From: CAYLRU01 sp964386565
GTDB lineage: Bacteria > Desulfobacterota > Desulfobacteria > Desulfobacterales > UBA5616
DNA: 64,000 bases
Assembly (NCBI GenBank): GCA_964386565.1
Contig: CAYLRU010000009.1
Location: forward strand, 1-64,000
Reading direction: 5' to 3'
In this document: piece after piece, positions 18,078 through 26,490 of the stretch
How positions within the stretch are numbered: position 1 is the first letter of the stretch
Layout: each line of letters starts with the position of its first letter
Notes under the pieces: generated by a model
The model's input: only the letters and a program-made list of their open reading frames with translations
Databases searched by the model: none
Told to the model about the DNA's origin: nothing
Position numbers and translations under genes: made by a program

Positions 18078-18356
18078 ATGAATGTTACCTTGAACTTTTT
18101 AGGTTTATTTAAAGAATACATCGGGAAAGACATGGTTTCCATGGGATTACCCGAAAACGCCAATTACGGTGATTTGCTTAATGAAATAGGCAACCGCTAT
18201 GGTGAGAAGCTGCCCAAAACCCTGTGGGATCACGAGAAACGGGAATTTAAACCGGGTATTCTCTGCGTGGGCGAAGGCAGAGACTTGGAAACTAGGGACA
18301 CAACGTTAAAACCCGGAGAATCGATTTCCGTTGTGGTTCATATGGCCGGAGGATAA
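18078..18356 (+). CDS. MoaD/ThiS-like sulfur carrier
   Basis: The 92-residue protein has a ubiquitin-like beta-grasp pattern (NVTLNFLGLFKEY at the start, then LKPGESISVVVHMAGG) and ends in Gly-Gly. The C-terminal glycine of this family is adenylated and thiocarboxylated to donate sulfur, in MoaD for the dithiolene of pterin cofactors. A dedicated copy beside an AOR gene suggests a role in making tungstopterin for that enzyme. The AAAGGTG site upstream supports the start. Other MoaD-like proteins serve thiamine or cysteine synthesis, so the assignment to cofactor rests on context. Confidence 0.88.
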   Translation: MNVTLNFLGLFKEYIGKDMVSMGLPENANYGDLLNEIGNRYGEKLPKTLWDHEKREFKPGILCVGEGRDLETRDTTLKPGESISVVVHMAGG

Positions 18357-18373
18357 ACAAGGAGAGTACGGAA

Positions 18374-19243
18374 ATGTCGGATATTTTGATTACAGGAGGT
18401 GCAGGCAGCTTCGGACGGATGCTGGCTGCCATGCTGAAAGAAAAAGGGCATGCCATAAGAATTTTCGATCTGCCGTCATGTGATTACGGATATTTTAACG
18501 GCTGGGAAAATACAACCATTCACCAGGGAGACATAACGGATCCGGCAACATTAAAAAATGCCTTAAACGGAGCAGACTTGGTGTATCACCTTGCGGCCAT
18601 TTTACCGCCGGCAAGTGAGGTTGACCGGGAAAAAACCTTCAGAATAAATGTGGACGGAACCCGAATATTATTGGATGTCTGTACCGGTATGCCCAAGGCG
18701 CCTGATGTTATTTTTACATCATCGGTTCATGTATACGGCGACACCAGTGGTTCAGACAAGCCCATTGGTCCGGAAGATCCGCCAAACCCTGATGACTGGT
18801 ATGCAGAGAGCAAGGTGGAGGCGGAAAAAATTCTGTTCTCCACCAGCCTGAATTTCGTTAACCTGAGAATTTCAGGAGTGGTCATTCCTGCTTTTCTGGA
18901 TCCGCCGGAACCTTGGGCTTTTCAGGAAGACCAGAAGATCGAACTGATTTGCCTGAAAGATCTGGCCCATGCCATGGCCGCGCTTCCCGGAAATCCGGAG
19001 GCTTTTGGAAAAACCCTGATTCTGTCCGGTGGAAAAAGCTGGCAGGTTACCGGAAAGGCATATGTCGAGCGCTGGGGAGAAATCATGGATATCCCCTTAG
19101 ATGAGATGAGCTTCCTGGACCATCCCGGGTGGTTTAACTGGTATGATACGGAAGAATCACAACGACTTCTGGAGTATCAGAATACCACGCTGGACGATTT
19201 CTTCAATGAATTGGATCAGGTTGTTCAAAAGGCCCTGGCATGA
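18374..19243 (+). CDS. NAD-dependent epimerase/dehydratase (extended SDR)
   Basis: The 289-residue protein has the Rossmann dinucleotide motif GGAGSFG at residues 8-14, an acidic residue (FDLPS) after the second strand that favours NAD, and the catalytic YAESK (YxxxK) near residue 140. It belongs to the extended short-chain dehydrogenase group that includes sugar-nucleotide epimerases and aldehyde or alcohol dehydrogenases. It starts 17 nt after the moaD-like gene, with AAGGAGAG upstream, and a terminator follows, so it is the last gene of the AOR 1 operon. Its substrate is unknown. Confidence 0.88.
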   Translation: MSDILITGGAGSFGRMLAAMLKEKGHAIRIFDLPSCDYGYFNGWENTTIHQGDITDPATLKNALNGADLVYHLAAILPPASEVDREKTFRINVDGTRILLDVCTGMPKAPDVIFTSSVHVYGDTSGSDKPIGPEDPPNPDDWYAESKVEAEKILFSTSLNFVNLRISGVVIPAFLDPPEPWAFQEDQKIELICLKDLAHAMAALPGNPEAFGKTLILSGGKSWQVTGKAYVERWGEIMDIPLDEMSFLDHPGWFNWYDTEESQRLLEYQNTTLDDFFNELDQVVQKALA

Positions 19244-19252
19244 ATCCTTGTT

Positions 19253-19293
19253 AAAAAGATTCCCGCCAAATACCCTTTGACGGGAATCTTTTT
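19253..19293 (+). terminator. Rho-independent terminator ending the AOR 1 operon
   Basis: A perfect 13-bp stem, 19253-19265 with 19281-19293, has core GATTCCCG/CGGGAATC, a 15-nt loop, a 5' A-run and a 3' T-run. It begins 9 nt after the epimerase stop. Confidence 0.9.
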
Positions 19294-19621
19294 CCATTGC
19301 ATTTCAACTGTTTTTTTATTCTATCTCCCATACCCCCCAAACTTGGAAAGAATTGATAGAAATATGAAACTCTCTTTTTTTAATTTTCCGTTTTTGTTGT
19401 AATAACTCTTATTAAGACAGATAAATGTATCAATCAGGGTGGGATAAATTCAAAAAATTATAAACGCGTTGGAAAAGAAGCCCGAATTGTTTGACATTTC
19501 CTTGATATTTACATATTAAGTTCTCATTCTCAATCTGAATTCTATTTAATTTATGTATTCAATTAATTTGACCTTGTAAAACTCAGCCATAAAACCAATA
19601 AATTACAATCACGGATCAATC
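19294..19621. other. Intergenic region before the AOR 2 operon
   Basis: No coding sequence is supported in these 328 nt. The sequence is A/T-rich and contains the candidate promoter at 19491-19519; nothing else stands out. Confidence 0.5.
19491..19519 (+). promoter_or_regulatory. Candidate promoter of the AOR 2 operon
   Basis: TTGACA at 19491-19496 is a perfect -35 box. TATTAA at 19514-19519 lies 17 nt later and matches -10 at four of six positions. The leader to the ferredoxin gene would be about 95 nt. Confidence 0.5.
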
Positions 19622-20347
19622 ATGAAGAAAAGCAATGCCGTATCTGAAAATACAAGATCTTCTTTTGATATATCCCGGAGGGGATTCTTAAAAATTGCCG
19701 GAACCATAGCAATAAGCGCCAATCTTCCGGGCTGCGGCGAACGTCAAACAGAGTCGGTGACGTATCTGGAACCCCGGGACCTGCCGCCGGATGCATTGCC
19801 GTCAAAGGGTTATCTGGTGGTGGATACCAAGAAATGCCAGGGTTGCATCAGTTGCATGATAGTATGCTCCATGGCTCATGAAGGTAAAATAAATCTATCC
19901 CTGTCAAGAATCCAGGTCCTTCAGAATCCCTTTGCACCTTTTCCGGAGGATATCTCCATTGCTCAATGCAGGCAGTGTGTCGAACCCCAATGCGTTGACG
20001 CATGTCCCTCCGGAGCCCTTTTAATTGACACATCAAAAGGAAATATCAGGACGGTGGACCCGGACAAATGCATCGGCTGCAGATCCTGTGTTGAGGCATG
20101 CCCGTTTGAACCATCCCGGGCCATCTGGAACTTTGAGGGAAACTATGCACAAAAATGTGATTTGTGTGAAAATACGCCATTTTGGGACAAAAAGGGCGGA
20201 TTAAACGGAAAGCAAGCCTGCATATCTGTATGTCCTGTGGGTGCTATCGCATTTTCCGAAAAAATTCCTGTCCAAAAAGGAAATCGCGGGTACCAGGTCA
20301 ATTTGAGGGGAAAAACCTGGGCATCATTGCAATATCCCACGGACTGA
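19622..20347 (+). CDS. Tat-exported polyferredoxin, probable electron-transfer subunit of AOR 2
   Basis: The 241-residue protein opens with a twin-arginine signal (SRRGFLK near residue 19) and a hydrophobic stretch ending in LPGC, which may be a lipobox. The mature part has four cysteine groups typical of the DmsB/NrfC family: CQGCISCMIVC, CRQCVEPQCVDAC, CIGCRSCVEAC and a fourth set from CDLC to CISVC. It should hold up to four [4Fe-4S] clusters. It lies 31 nt upstream of AOR 2, and the pairing recalls the E. coli ydhX/ydhY and ydhV genes. The Tat signal implies that it folds before export and may carry a partner with it. Confidence 0.9.
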   Translation: MKKSNAVSENTRSSFDISRRGFLKIAGTIAISANLPGCGERQTESVTYLEPRDLPPDALPSKGYLVVDTKKCQGCISCMIVCSMAHEGKINLSLSRIQVLQNPFAPFPEDISIAQCRQCVEPQCVDACPSGALLIDTSKGNIRTVDPDKCIGCRSCVEACPFEPSRAIWNFEGNYAQKCDLCENTPFWDKKGGLNGKQACISVCPVGAIAFSEKIPVQKGNRGYQVNLRGKTWASLQYPTD

Positions 20348-20378
20348 CGGTATTGATTCGGTTATAAGGAGATATTTA

Positions 20379-22565
20379 ATGAACAACGGATTTTCCGGCA
20401 AGATATTGAGGATCAATTTGAGTAAAATGGCCATATCCACCATTCCCACTGCAAAATATGCGCACTGGGGAGGGGGACACGGCATGGGGTCCGCCGTTTT
20501 CTGGGATCTGGTCAAGGATAAGCAGATCAGTGGATTCGACCCGGGAAACGTTATTACCATCATGACCTCTCCGTTAAGCGGAACATTGGCCCCGGCCGCT
20601 TCCGGCAGAACGGAAATCCAGGGCATCGGGGTACAGTCCATGCCTGAATGGTTTACCCGCAGCAATGTCGGGGGACGGTTCGGTCCCATGCTCAAATACG
20701 CCGGCTGGGACGGCATTGTAATTGAGGGGCAGGCCAATAAACCCGTCTGGATCGATATTCGAAACGACAATGTAAAAATTTGTGATGCATCGGACCTCTG
20801 GGGTTTGGATACCTGGAAAACCCAGGAAGAAATTTGGCGTCAGGTTGAAAACGGAAACAAGGCGGAAGGCTGGACTTCTTTTGACACGAATGATGATTCT
20901 CTCAGAACCAGCCAGAAGCCCGCCGTTTTGGCCATCGGTCCTGCCGGAGAAAATTTATGCCGGATTGCCTGCCTGATTCATGATGCTGGAAATGCTGCAG
21001 GGCAGGGGGGGTTTGGTGGTGTTTGGGGTGCTAAAAATTTAAAGGCTATAAGCGTTATCGGATCAGGCTCCATATCAGTTGCCGACCCCAATGATTTAAT
21101 ACAGGCAAGACTGTGGTCCAAGAAATATTTTTCCGCCGACCCCACGGATGCTGAAAAAAACAAACTTAACGATCTTGAATCAAATCCCGCGCCCGGCGGA
21201 TTTGATTCGCCCTTTATTCCCATCCTGTTCTGGCAAAGACCTGCCCAGGCAAGGCCTCAGGCATGCACCGGATGCCATTCAGGCTGCCGTTTGAGGACCG
21301 GTGACAGCCTTGGAAACGAATCCAGTTGCGCTGAAACTTTTTTTTACACACAGTTCGATATTGATAAGCATAACGGTCCGCTCATGCGATCCGCCCTTTA
21401 CCTTTTGGAAAAAGTGGGACAGAAAACCTTGGCGAACGGTCTGAATCAGATGTACGGCAACCAGACTGATGCAAGTTACAAGGCAACGGATTTGCTTCAG
21501 AAATACGGTATAAATGCCTATGAATTGTTTATTGGCCTGCCTTATCTGAGAGCGCTCTACAAAATGGGGGTTCTGGGACCGGGAAAGGACATCGATTGCG
21601 AATTGGATTTTGATCAACTCGGAGAATATGCATTTGCCGAAAAACTGACAAAGATGATCGCCTTTCGCAAAGGAATCGGTGATGATATTGCCGAAGGTTT
21701 CTATCGGGCCGCCAAAAGATGGGGACGTCTGGATGAAGACCTTGCCAGTGGGTTGCTGCCATATGCCTACTGGGGTCTTCCGGAGCACGGATATGATCCC
21801 CGGGCTGAATTGGAATGGGGGTATGGCTCCATTTTGGGCGACAGGGATATTAACGAGCATGATTTTAATTATCTATTCTGGATGCCCACCATTGCCAGGC
21901 TGAAAAACCAGGACCCACCCATATCGGCAAAAGATATCGTTAAAATTATCGTCGGGAAAATGAAGCCTTTTAAACCGGATGAGCGGATGTTGGATTACAG
22001 CAACGAAAACATGTACTCCGAACATATTGCAAGACTGGTGGCCTGGCACCGTCACTATACCCGTTTCTGGAAAGAATCCGCCATGTTCTGCGATCTGAGA
22101 TATGCAAATTTCTATAACCGGTACAGACCTGACAAGTCCGGTATAACCGGAGAGGGAGAACCGAGGTTCTATAAAGCGGTTACCGGGAGAAATCTGGATT
22201 TCAGCGACGGCATCCGTATGGGTCGTAAAATCTGGAATCTGGATCATGCTATCTGGACCCTCCAAGGCCGGCACCGGGATATGGTTCAATTTTCCCCATA
22301 TATCCATAACCTCCCGTTCTCCAAACCCAAGTTCGGCTTGTATTACATGCCCGGGATAAAGGACGGAAAATGGGATTACATCAACCTGGCGGGCCGGGGC
22401 CGATATGTGGAAAAAGCCGGCTTTGAAGAGTTTAAAACGCGATACTACCAATTGGAGGGCTGGGAACCCCAAACCGGTTATCCAACAGGAAAAACCCTGG
22501 CATCCCTCGGACTGGACTTTGTTGCCGATAAACTGAAAACAAAAAAGCTTCTGGGTAAAGGATGA
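20379..22565 (+). CDS. Aldehyde ferredoxin oxidoreductase family protein (YdhV-like), AOR 2
   Basis: At 728 residues this is a longer, divergent AOR. It keeps the cluster ligands C296, C299, C303 in CTGCHSGC and C571 in SAMFCDLR, and the pterin-binding GQGGFGGVWGAKNLKA. No export signal is seen at its own N-terminus. AAGGAG precedes the ATG. The Tat-signal ferredoxin upstream and a small protein overlapping the stop complete a three-gene operon. Length and gene pairing are nearer to E. coli YdhV-type enzymes than to AOR 1. The substrate is unknown. It could be cytoplasmic, or moved to the periplasm as a complex with the Tat ferredoxin. Confidence 0.92.
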   Translation: MNNGFSGKILRINLSKMAISTIPTAKYAHWGGGHGMGSAVFWDLVKDKQISGFDPGNVITIMTSPLSGTLAPAASGRTEIQGIGVQSMPEWFTRSNVGGRFGPMLKYAGWDGIVIEGQANKPVWIDIRNDNVKICDASDLWGLDTWKTQEEIWRQVENGNKAEGWTSFDTNDDSLRTSQKPAVLAIGPAGENLCRIACLIHDAGNAAGQGGFGGVWGAKNLKAISVIGSGSISVADPNDLIQARLWSKKYFSADPTDAEKNKLNDLESNPAPGGFDSPFIPILFWQRPAQARPQACTGCHSGCRLRTGDSLGNESSCAETFFYTQFDIDKHNGPLMRSALYLLEKVGQKTLANGLNQMYGNQTDASYKATDLLQKYGINAYELFIGLPYLRALYKMGVLGPGKDIDCELDFDQLGEYAFAEKLTKMIAFRKGIGDDIAEGFYRAAKRWGRLDEDLASGLLPYAYWGLPEHGYDPRAELEWGYGSILGDRDINEHDFNYLFWMPTIARLKNQDPPISAKDIVKIIVGKMKPFKPDERMLDYSNENMYSEHIARLVAWHRHYTRFWKESAMFCDLRYANFYNRYRPDKSGITGEGEPRFYKAVTGRNLDFSDGIRMGRKIWNLDHAIWTLQGRHRDMVQFSPYIHNLPFSKPKFGLYYMPGIKDGKWDYINLAGRGRYVEKAGFEEFKTRYYQLEGWEPQTGYPTGKTLASLGLDFVADKLKTKKLLGKG

Positions 22566-22906
22566 TGATGCCCATGCTGCAAAAACCATCCCAAGAACTG
22601 GCAAAACGAATTTTGTCGAATGTTCCCTATGAAAATCGTATCGAAGGATTTCGGTTGCGGGAACGCGCGGGGATTCTCCCGGCGACCCTGTACAGTTTCA
22701 GCGAAATCGTAAGCTTTTTGTCGGAACCCTTTCCCCAGATCGATTTCCCGGAACTGGCGACATGGATACGGGACATTATGGAAGATCCCGAACTTGCAGG
22801 CAAAGTTGAGGATATCATTGCTGCCGGCGGAAGCGATCTGGAAAAGACAAAACACATTCGAAACATGATGGGGCTTCGTCTTGTTCAATGCAAAAAAATG
22901 GTCTGA
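22562..22906 (+). CDS. Small protein of unknown function coupled to AOR 2
   Basis: The 114-residue protein starts within the AOR 2 stop codon (4-nt overlap; several consecutive ATG codons make the exact start uncertain). It is predicted helical and charged, without membrane segments. I do not recognise a family. The overlap implies matched synthesis with AOR 2, so an accessory or chaperone role is possible but unproven. Confidence 0.75.
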   Translation: MMMPMLQKPSQELAKRILSNVPYENRIEGFRLRERAGILPATLYSFSEIVSFLSEPFPQIDFPELATWIRDIMEDPELAGKVEDIIAAGGSDLEKTKHIRNMMGLRLVQCKKMV

Positions 22907-23017
22907 TGAGAGGACAATCCCAGTGTTCACCCGTCGGTATCGCCACCTATTTTATTAAAGTAAAATATTATGTATTGATATATAATTTGCTGTAATAAAA
23001 CATATTATTATTTCTAA

Positions 23018-23071
23018 AAACAAGCCTGCCTTAACTTTTCACCTGGCACTTGGTTCTTGTTTCATTTTTTT
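23018..23071 (+). terminator. Possible terminator after the AOR 2 operon
   Basis: AAACAAG (23018-23024) pairs with CTTGTTT (23056-23062) and an inner TGCC pairs with GGCA. A run of seven T ends at 23071. The stem is imperfect and the loop is long, so confidence is low. It lies in the 260-nt gap between convergent operons. Confidence 0.35.
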
Positions 23072-23166
23072 AGAGGAGCTGTTGTTGATAACAGGAATGG
23101 CGCATTCGCATTCAGGGCCTCGTTTTTCATAAAGCACGGATCAGGTATCGTTACCGGATTTTGCTC

Positions 23167-24168
23167 CTATCGATCGACTGAAAGGTCGTTAAGGTATTGT
23201 TCAATATGAACCGGGCCCGAGACCAGATGTTGCCGGACCATCATTTCTTCCGTATCTTTCCAGGCAGGCACATCGATTGCACCGATTCTTGTGTTCAGAT
23301 GGGGTTTGATGAACTGTCTTGTCAAGGCCAGTTGTTTTTCGATAACATCCACAGGGGTATCTTTATCAAACCGATGAATCGCTTGGATGGTTTTTTCGGT
23401 GTTATCCGGGTTCATTGCCAGTTCCCATCCTCTTAGCAATGCGCTTATAAACGTTTTCACCAGGTCCGGATGACTGTTCAATACGGACTCAGAAGTGATA
23501 ACGGAATTGGCTACCGATCGAATCCCGTGGGCATCCGGATCAAAATAGTCAATCATTTCACCGGCGGCTTTTAATTTGTTTCCGATAATCGGTCCCTGTG
23601 CATTGCGGTAAATGGGCCATAGATCCACCTTGCCCTGGTAGAACGGGGTGAAGTCGTATCGAACGCTGTAGAACGTCACTTCGGATTTTTCGATATGATG
23701 TTTTGCCAGGAGGGCATTCATGATGTTCTCGTCAATTCCGCCGTAGGTAATCCCGACAATCTTTTTCCTGAGATCCCCGGGGGTTTTGATCATGGTTTTC
23801 GCGGGGCGATAGATCCATTGAAGGGGATTGATCTGAAACAACTGGGCGATGACGACAATACGGGCCCCCTTATCAATGGCCCGTATAACCTGGTCCGCCG
23901 AAGCAACCCCGAAATGGGCTCTTTCCAGTTCAAGTTCCTTTATGGCATCCCTTTCCGGTCCGCCGGGTTTGACGATGACATTCAGTCCTTTTTCAGCGTA
24001 CAATCCATGTACGTCGGCATATATGTCGCCTGCAACGCTTGTATTGAATATCCATTTAAGACGATAGTATATAACGGTGTCATCTTGCGCGCCTTGTACG
24101 GAATGCACGGCAATAAGGACCGAAACAGCAATCAGGAGAATAAATTTTATACGTAACTTAAATTTCAT
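23167..24168 (-). CDS. ABC transporter substrate-binding protein, NitT/TauT (SsuA/THI5-like) type
   Basis: From the ATG at 24168, which overlaps the permease stop by 4 nt, the protein is 333 residues. It starts with a cleavable signal peptide (basic MKFKLRIK, hydrophobic core, cut near VQGAQ). The mature protein has the NMT1/SsuA fold features: an LKW strand near the start, a GLYAEKGLNV segment, FGVASADQV and WPIYRN in the ligand cleft. Such proteins bind sulfonates, pyrimidine precursors, nitrate or aromatic acids; the ligand cannot be read here. It is the last gene of the minus-strand run. Confidence 0.88.
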   Translation of the reverse strand: MKFKLRIKFILLIAVSVLIAVHSVQGAQDDTVIYYRLKWIFNTSVAGDIYADVHGLYAEKGLNVIVKPGGPERDAIKELELERAHFGVASADQVIRAIDKGARIVVIAQLFQINPLQWIYRPAKTMIKTPGDLRKKIVGITYGGIDENIMNALLAKHHIEKSEVTFYSVRYDFTPFYQGKVDLWPIYRNAQGPIIGNKLKAAGEMIDYFDPDAHGIRSVANSVITSESVLNSHPDLVKTFISALLRGWELAMNPDNTEKTIQAIHRFDKDTPVDVIEKQLALTRQFIKPHLNTRIGAIDVPAWKDTEEMMVRQHLVSGPVHIEQYLNDLSVDR

Positions 24169-24929
24169 GATGTTACCCCGGACGTGGTATCCCATTTTTT
24201 TCGAATGGCCTGACCGGCATACTCCAGCAACAGCAGATACATGGAAGTACAGATGCCGATGAGGAAAAGGGCGGTCAGTATTTTTGACAGGTCACTCTGA
24301 TACAGGGCGATTCGGATCCGGTATCCGATTCCGGCATCGGCGGCGATGAATTCCGCCACAATGGTTCCCACCATGGCAACGGTCGCACTACCCGAAATGA
24401 CCGTGATGAGTTTGGAAATATTTTCAAATATTCGGATTTTAAGCTGAAGTCTGAACGTGAGGCGTCGGGTTACCGAGTAGAAGTGTTCGATATCCTCAAT
24501 GGGTTCGGAAAAAATACCGATAAATGACAGCAAAATGGGGAAATAACAGATCATGACGGTGATCAGCAGCCTGGAGGTGATTCCGTCGCCGAACAGGATG
24601 AAAATGATGGGGGCAACCGCCACGATGGGATATGCCTGTATATTGTAAGCACTGGTTTTGAGGAAAGAGCCGATCCAGTTTGTCAGGGTGGCGACAACGG
24701 CAACCAGTGTTGCCAAGCCGATTGAAATCATGTGACCGATGACGGCCACGGAAAGGGTATCCAATACATGTAACAGGTAATCGAAAAAATAGGACCGGGC
24801 CGTCGTCCACACTTCCGGAGGGGATGGGATCACATAATTTGAAAGATTGAATGCATACTTGAACAGGAAAAGTCCGGTTAAGCCCATGGCATAGACCATT
24901 AAAAACTGGTATAGTCGCCTATAAAGCAT
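24165..24929 (-). CDS. ABC transporter permease, NitT/TauT type
   Basis: The 254-residue inner-membrane protein has about six transmembrane helices. The family ATPase-contact (EAA-type) loop is at about residues 130-170, before the VISGSATVAMVGTIVAEFIA segment, and is more divergent than usual. Its first codons overlap the ATPase gene by 11 nt and its stop overlaps the binding-protein start by 4 nt, so the three components are translationally coupled. Confidence 0.9.
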   Translation of the reverse strand: MLYRRLYQFLMVYAMGLTGLFLFKYAFNLSNYVIPSPPEVWTTARSYFFDYLLHVLDTLSVAVIGHMISIGLATLVAVVATLTNWIGSFLKTSAYNIQAYPIVAVAPIIFILFGDGITSRLLITVMICYFPILLSFIGIFSEPIEDIEHFYSVTRRLTFRLQLKIRIFENISKLITVISGSATVAMVGTIVAEFIAADAGIGYRIRIALYQSDLSKILTALFLIGICTSMYLLLLEYAGQAIRKKWDTTSGVTS

Positions 24930-25611
24930 TCATGATCTCCAGCATGATCCGGTCAAGGATTGAAGGTTCCGGTTTTTCTTGCCCAGTATAATCGAATCCC
25001 GCCACAGTAGCAATACGAGGGTGTTTTTCGGGCCGTCTGAGGACCAGGATGTCTTTGCAGAATTTTGAGACCTCGGCGACATTGTGGGAAATGTATAAAA
25101 ATGCCTTGTCCGGAAAACGGTTTTTGATTTTCAGGATAATCTGCTGTTTGGTCGATTCATCCACGTTGGCCAGGCTTTCGTCCATGATGAGCATGTCAAA
25201 ATCCTGGACAAGGTACCGGGTCAGGTTGGCCCGGTTCTGTTGTCCCAGGGAGAGTTGGGAAAACCGTGATGTCATTACCGGTGCAAGACCAAAGGTCTCA
25301 ACAATGTCCACCAGGCAGTCGGTTCTGTCGGCAGGTGTAATGTCGTTAAGAATTTTCCTGATGGAAGACCAGTTGGGCAACCGCTCAAGATTATAGGTAT
25401 ATAAAACACGGTTTATCCGGCTGTTGTCCACACAACCGGTAAAATTGGCAGTTTCATTGGCAATAATTTGGGCCAGGGTCGTTTTCCCCACGCCAGACGG
25501 TCCGAAAAGAGCGTGAAAACCCGGTCCCCGGATCCGGTGCGACAAATTTTCAAAGACCGGGAAAGTGGATTTCCGGTGCTGAAATGTAATGTCTTTCAGA
25601 TCGATATGCAT
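24919..25611 (-). CDS. ABC transporter ATP-binding protein, NitT/TauT type
   Basis: The 230-residue ATPase has Walker A GPSGVGKTT (near residues 38-46), a signature LSLGQQNR in place of the common LSGGQ, Walker B MLIMDES and a switch histidine in YISHNV. It is a little shorter than SsuB/TauB relatives. It starts 7 nt after the enoyl-CoA hydratase stop and overlaps the permease gene. The atypical signature still contains S-x-G-Q, so it is probably active. Confidence 0.9.
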   Translation of the reverse strand: MHIDLKDITFQHRKSTFPVFENLSHRIRGPGFHALFGPSGVGKTTLAQIIANETANFTGCVDNSRINRVLYTYNLERLPNWSSIRKILNDITPADRTDCLVDIVETFGLAPVMTSRFSQLSLGQQNRANLTRYLVQDFDMLIMDESLANVDESTKQQIILKIKNRFPDKAFLYISHNVAEVSKFCKDILVLRRPEKHPRIATVAGFDYTGQEKPEPSILDRIMLEIMNAL

Positions 25612-25618
25612 GTCAATG

Positions 25619-26440
25619 TCAGGTTTTCAAAGTATACTCCGGATCTTTGAATACCGGGGCTCTTTTTTCAAAGTTAGCGGCAATGGCTTCGAGCTGATTG
25701 GGGGTGCCCACGAGCGTTGTTTCCAGTTCGGATTCCATCATAAGCCCCCGTGCTGAATCGCCGTGCCACACCTCATTTAATAATTTTTTCGCAGCACGAA
25801 CAGCATCCGGGTTTTTGGATGCAATTTCCCTGGCCAGATTTATGGCTTCCGCATGGGGATTCTCGCATGTCCGGGTCACCAGATGAAGTCTGGCTGCTTC
25901 TTCTCCGCTGATGATTTTTCCGGTAAAGATCAGTTCTTTTGCCACATCGATAGAGACCAAGTCCCTTATGGTCTGGGATGCAGACATGTCCGGAATAAGG
26001 CCCCATTTCATTTCCATGATGGAAAATTTTGCATCCGGTGTGGAAAAACGGATATCAGCGCCAAGGGCGATTTGACAGCCGCCGCCGAAGGCAACACCAT
26101 GAACGGCTGCGATAACCGGCATGGGCAATTGCTTCCATCCGTAAGCAATATGCTGGAATATATTGGTTATCCGGTCTTCATAACGGTCTGTCAGGCTTGT
26201 AATTTTGTTTTCCCGGGGTGATTGCATGGCGGAAAAATTTTCAAAGTCCAGGCCTGCACAGAAACCTTTTCCTTCGCCGGAAATCACCACAGACCTGACG
26301 TCGGACATCGTGGCAAGCCTGTTGATGGTATCAGCCATGGCTGCGATCATATCATGGCTCAAAGCGTTATATTTTTCAGGCCGGTTGAACCGGACATCCG
26401 CCACATGACTGTCAATTGAAAGGGTTACCAACTCTGTCAT
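25619..26440 (-). CDS. Enoyl-CoA hydratase/isomerase family protein (crotonase fold)
   Basis: The 273-residue protein has the crotonase signatures: RPEKYNAL near the N-terminus, GEGKGFCAGLDF forming the first oxyanion-hole segment at about residue 65, and HGVAFGGGCQIALGADIRF around residue 115. A tail with FEKRAPVFKDPEY follows. It hydrates or isomerises a CoA thioester. AAGGAGGA lies 8 nt before the ATG. Its place between a TRAP transporter and an ABC transporter suggests that it degrades a carboxylic acid imported by one of them. Of the two catalytic glutamates of classical hydratases, the one usually at the first position is not evident, so the reaction is uncertain. Confidence 0.88.
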   Translation of the reverse strand: MTELVTLSIDSHVADVRFNRPEKYNALSHDMIAAMADTINRLATMSDVRSVVISGEGKGFCAGLDFENFSAMQSPRENKITSLTDRYEDRITNIFQHIAYGWKQLPMPVIAAVHGVAFGGGCQIALGADIRFSTPDAKFSIMEMKWGLIPDMSASQTIRDLVSIDVAKELIFTGKIISGEEAARLHLVTRTCENPHAEAINLAREIASKNPDAVRAAKKLLNEVWHGDSARGLMMESELETTLVGTPNQLEAIAANFEKRAPVFKDPEYTLKT

Positions 26441-26490
26441 TTTATTATCCTCCTTGTTGATGATACAAATTCATATGTTTCAAATTCTTC

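Noticed and set aside
24919..25611. ABC ATPase with LSLGQ instead of LSGGQ as a possible non-transport ATPase
   Set aside because: The S-x-G-Q core, Walker A, Walker B and switch histidine are all present, and it is coupled to a permease and a binding protein, so a normal importer is the simpler view.
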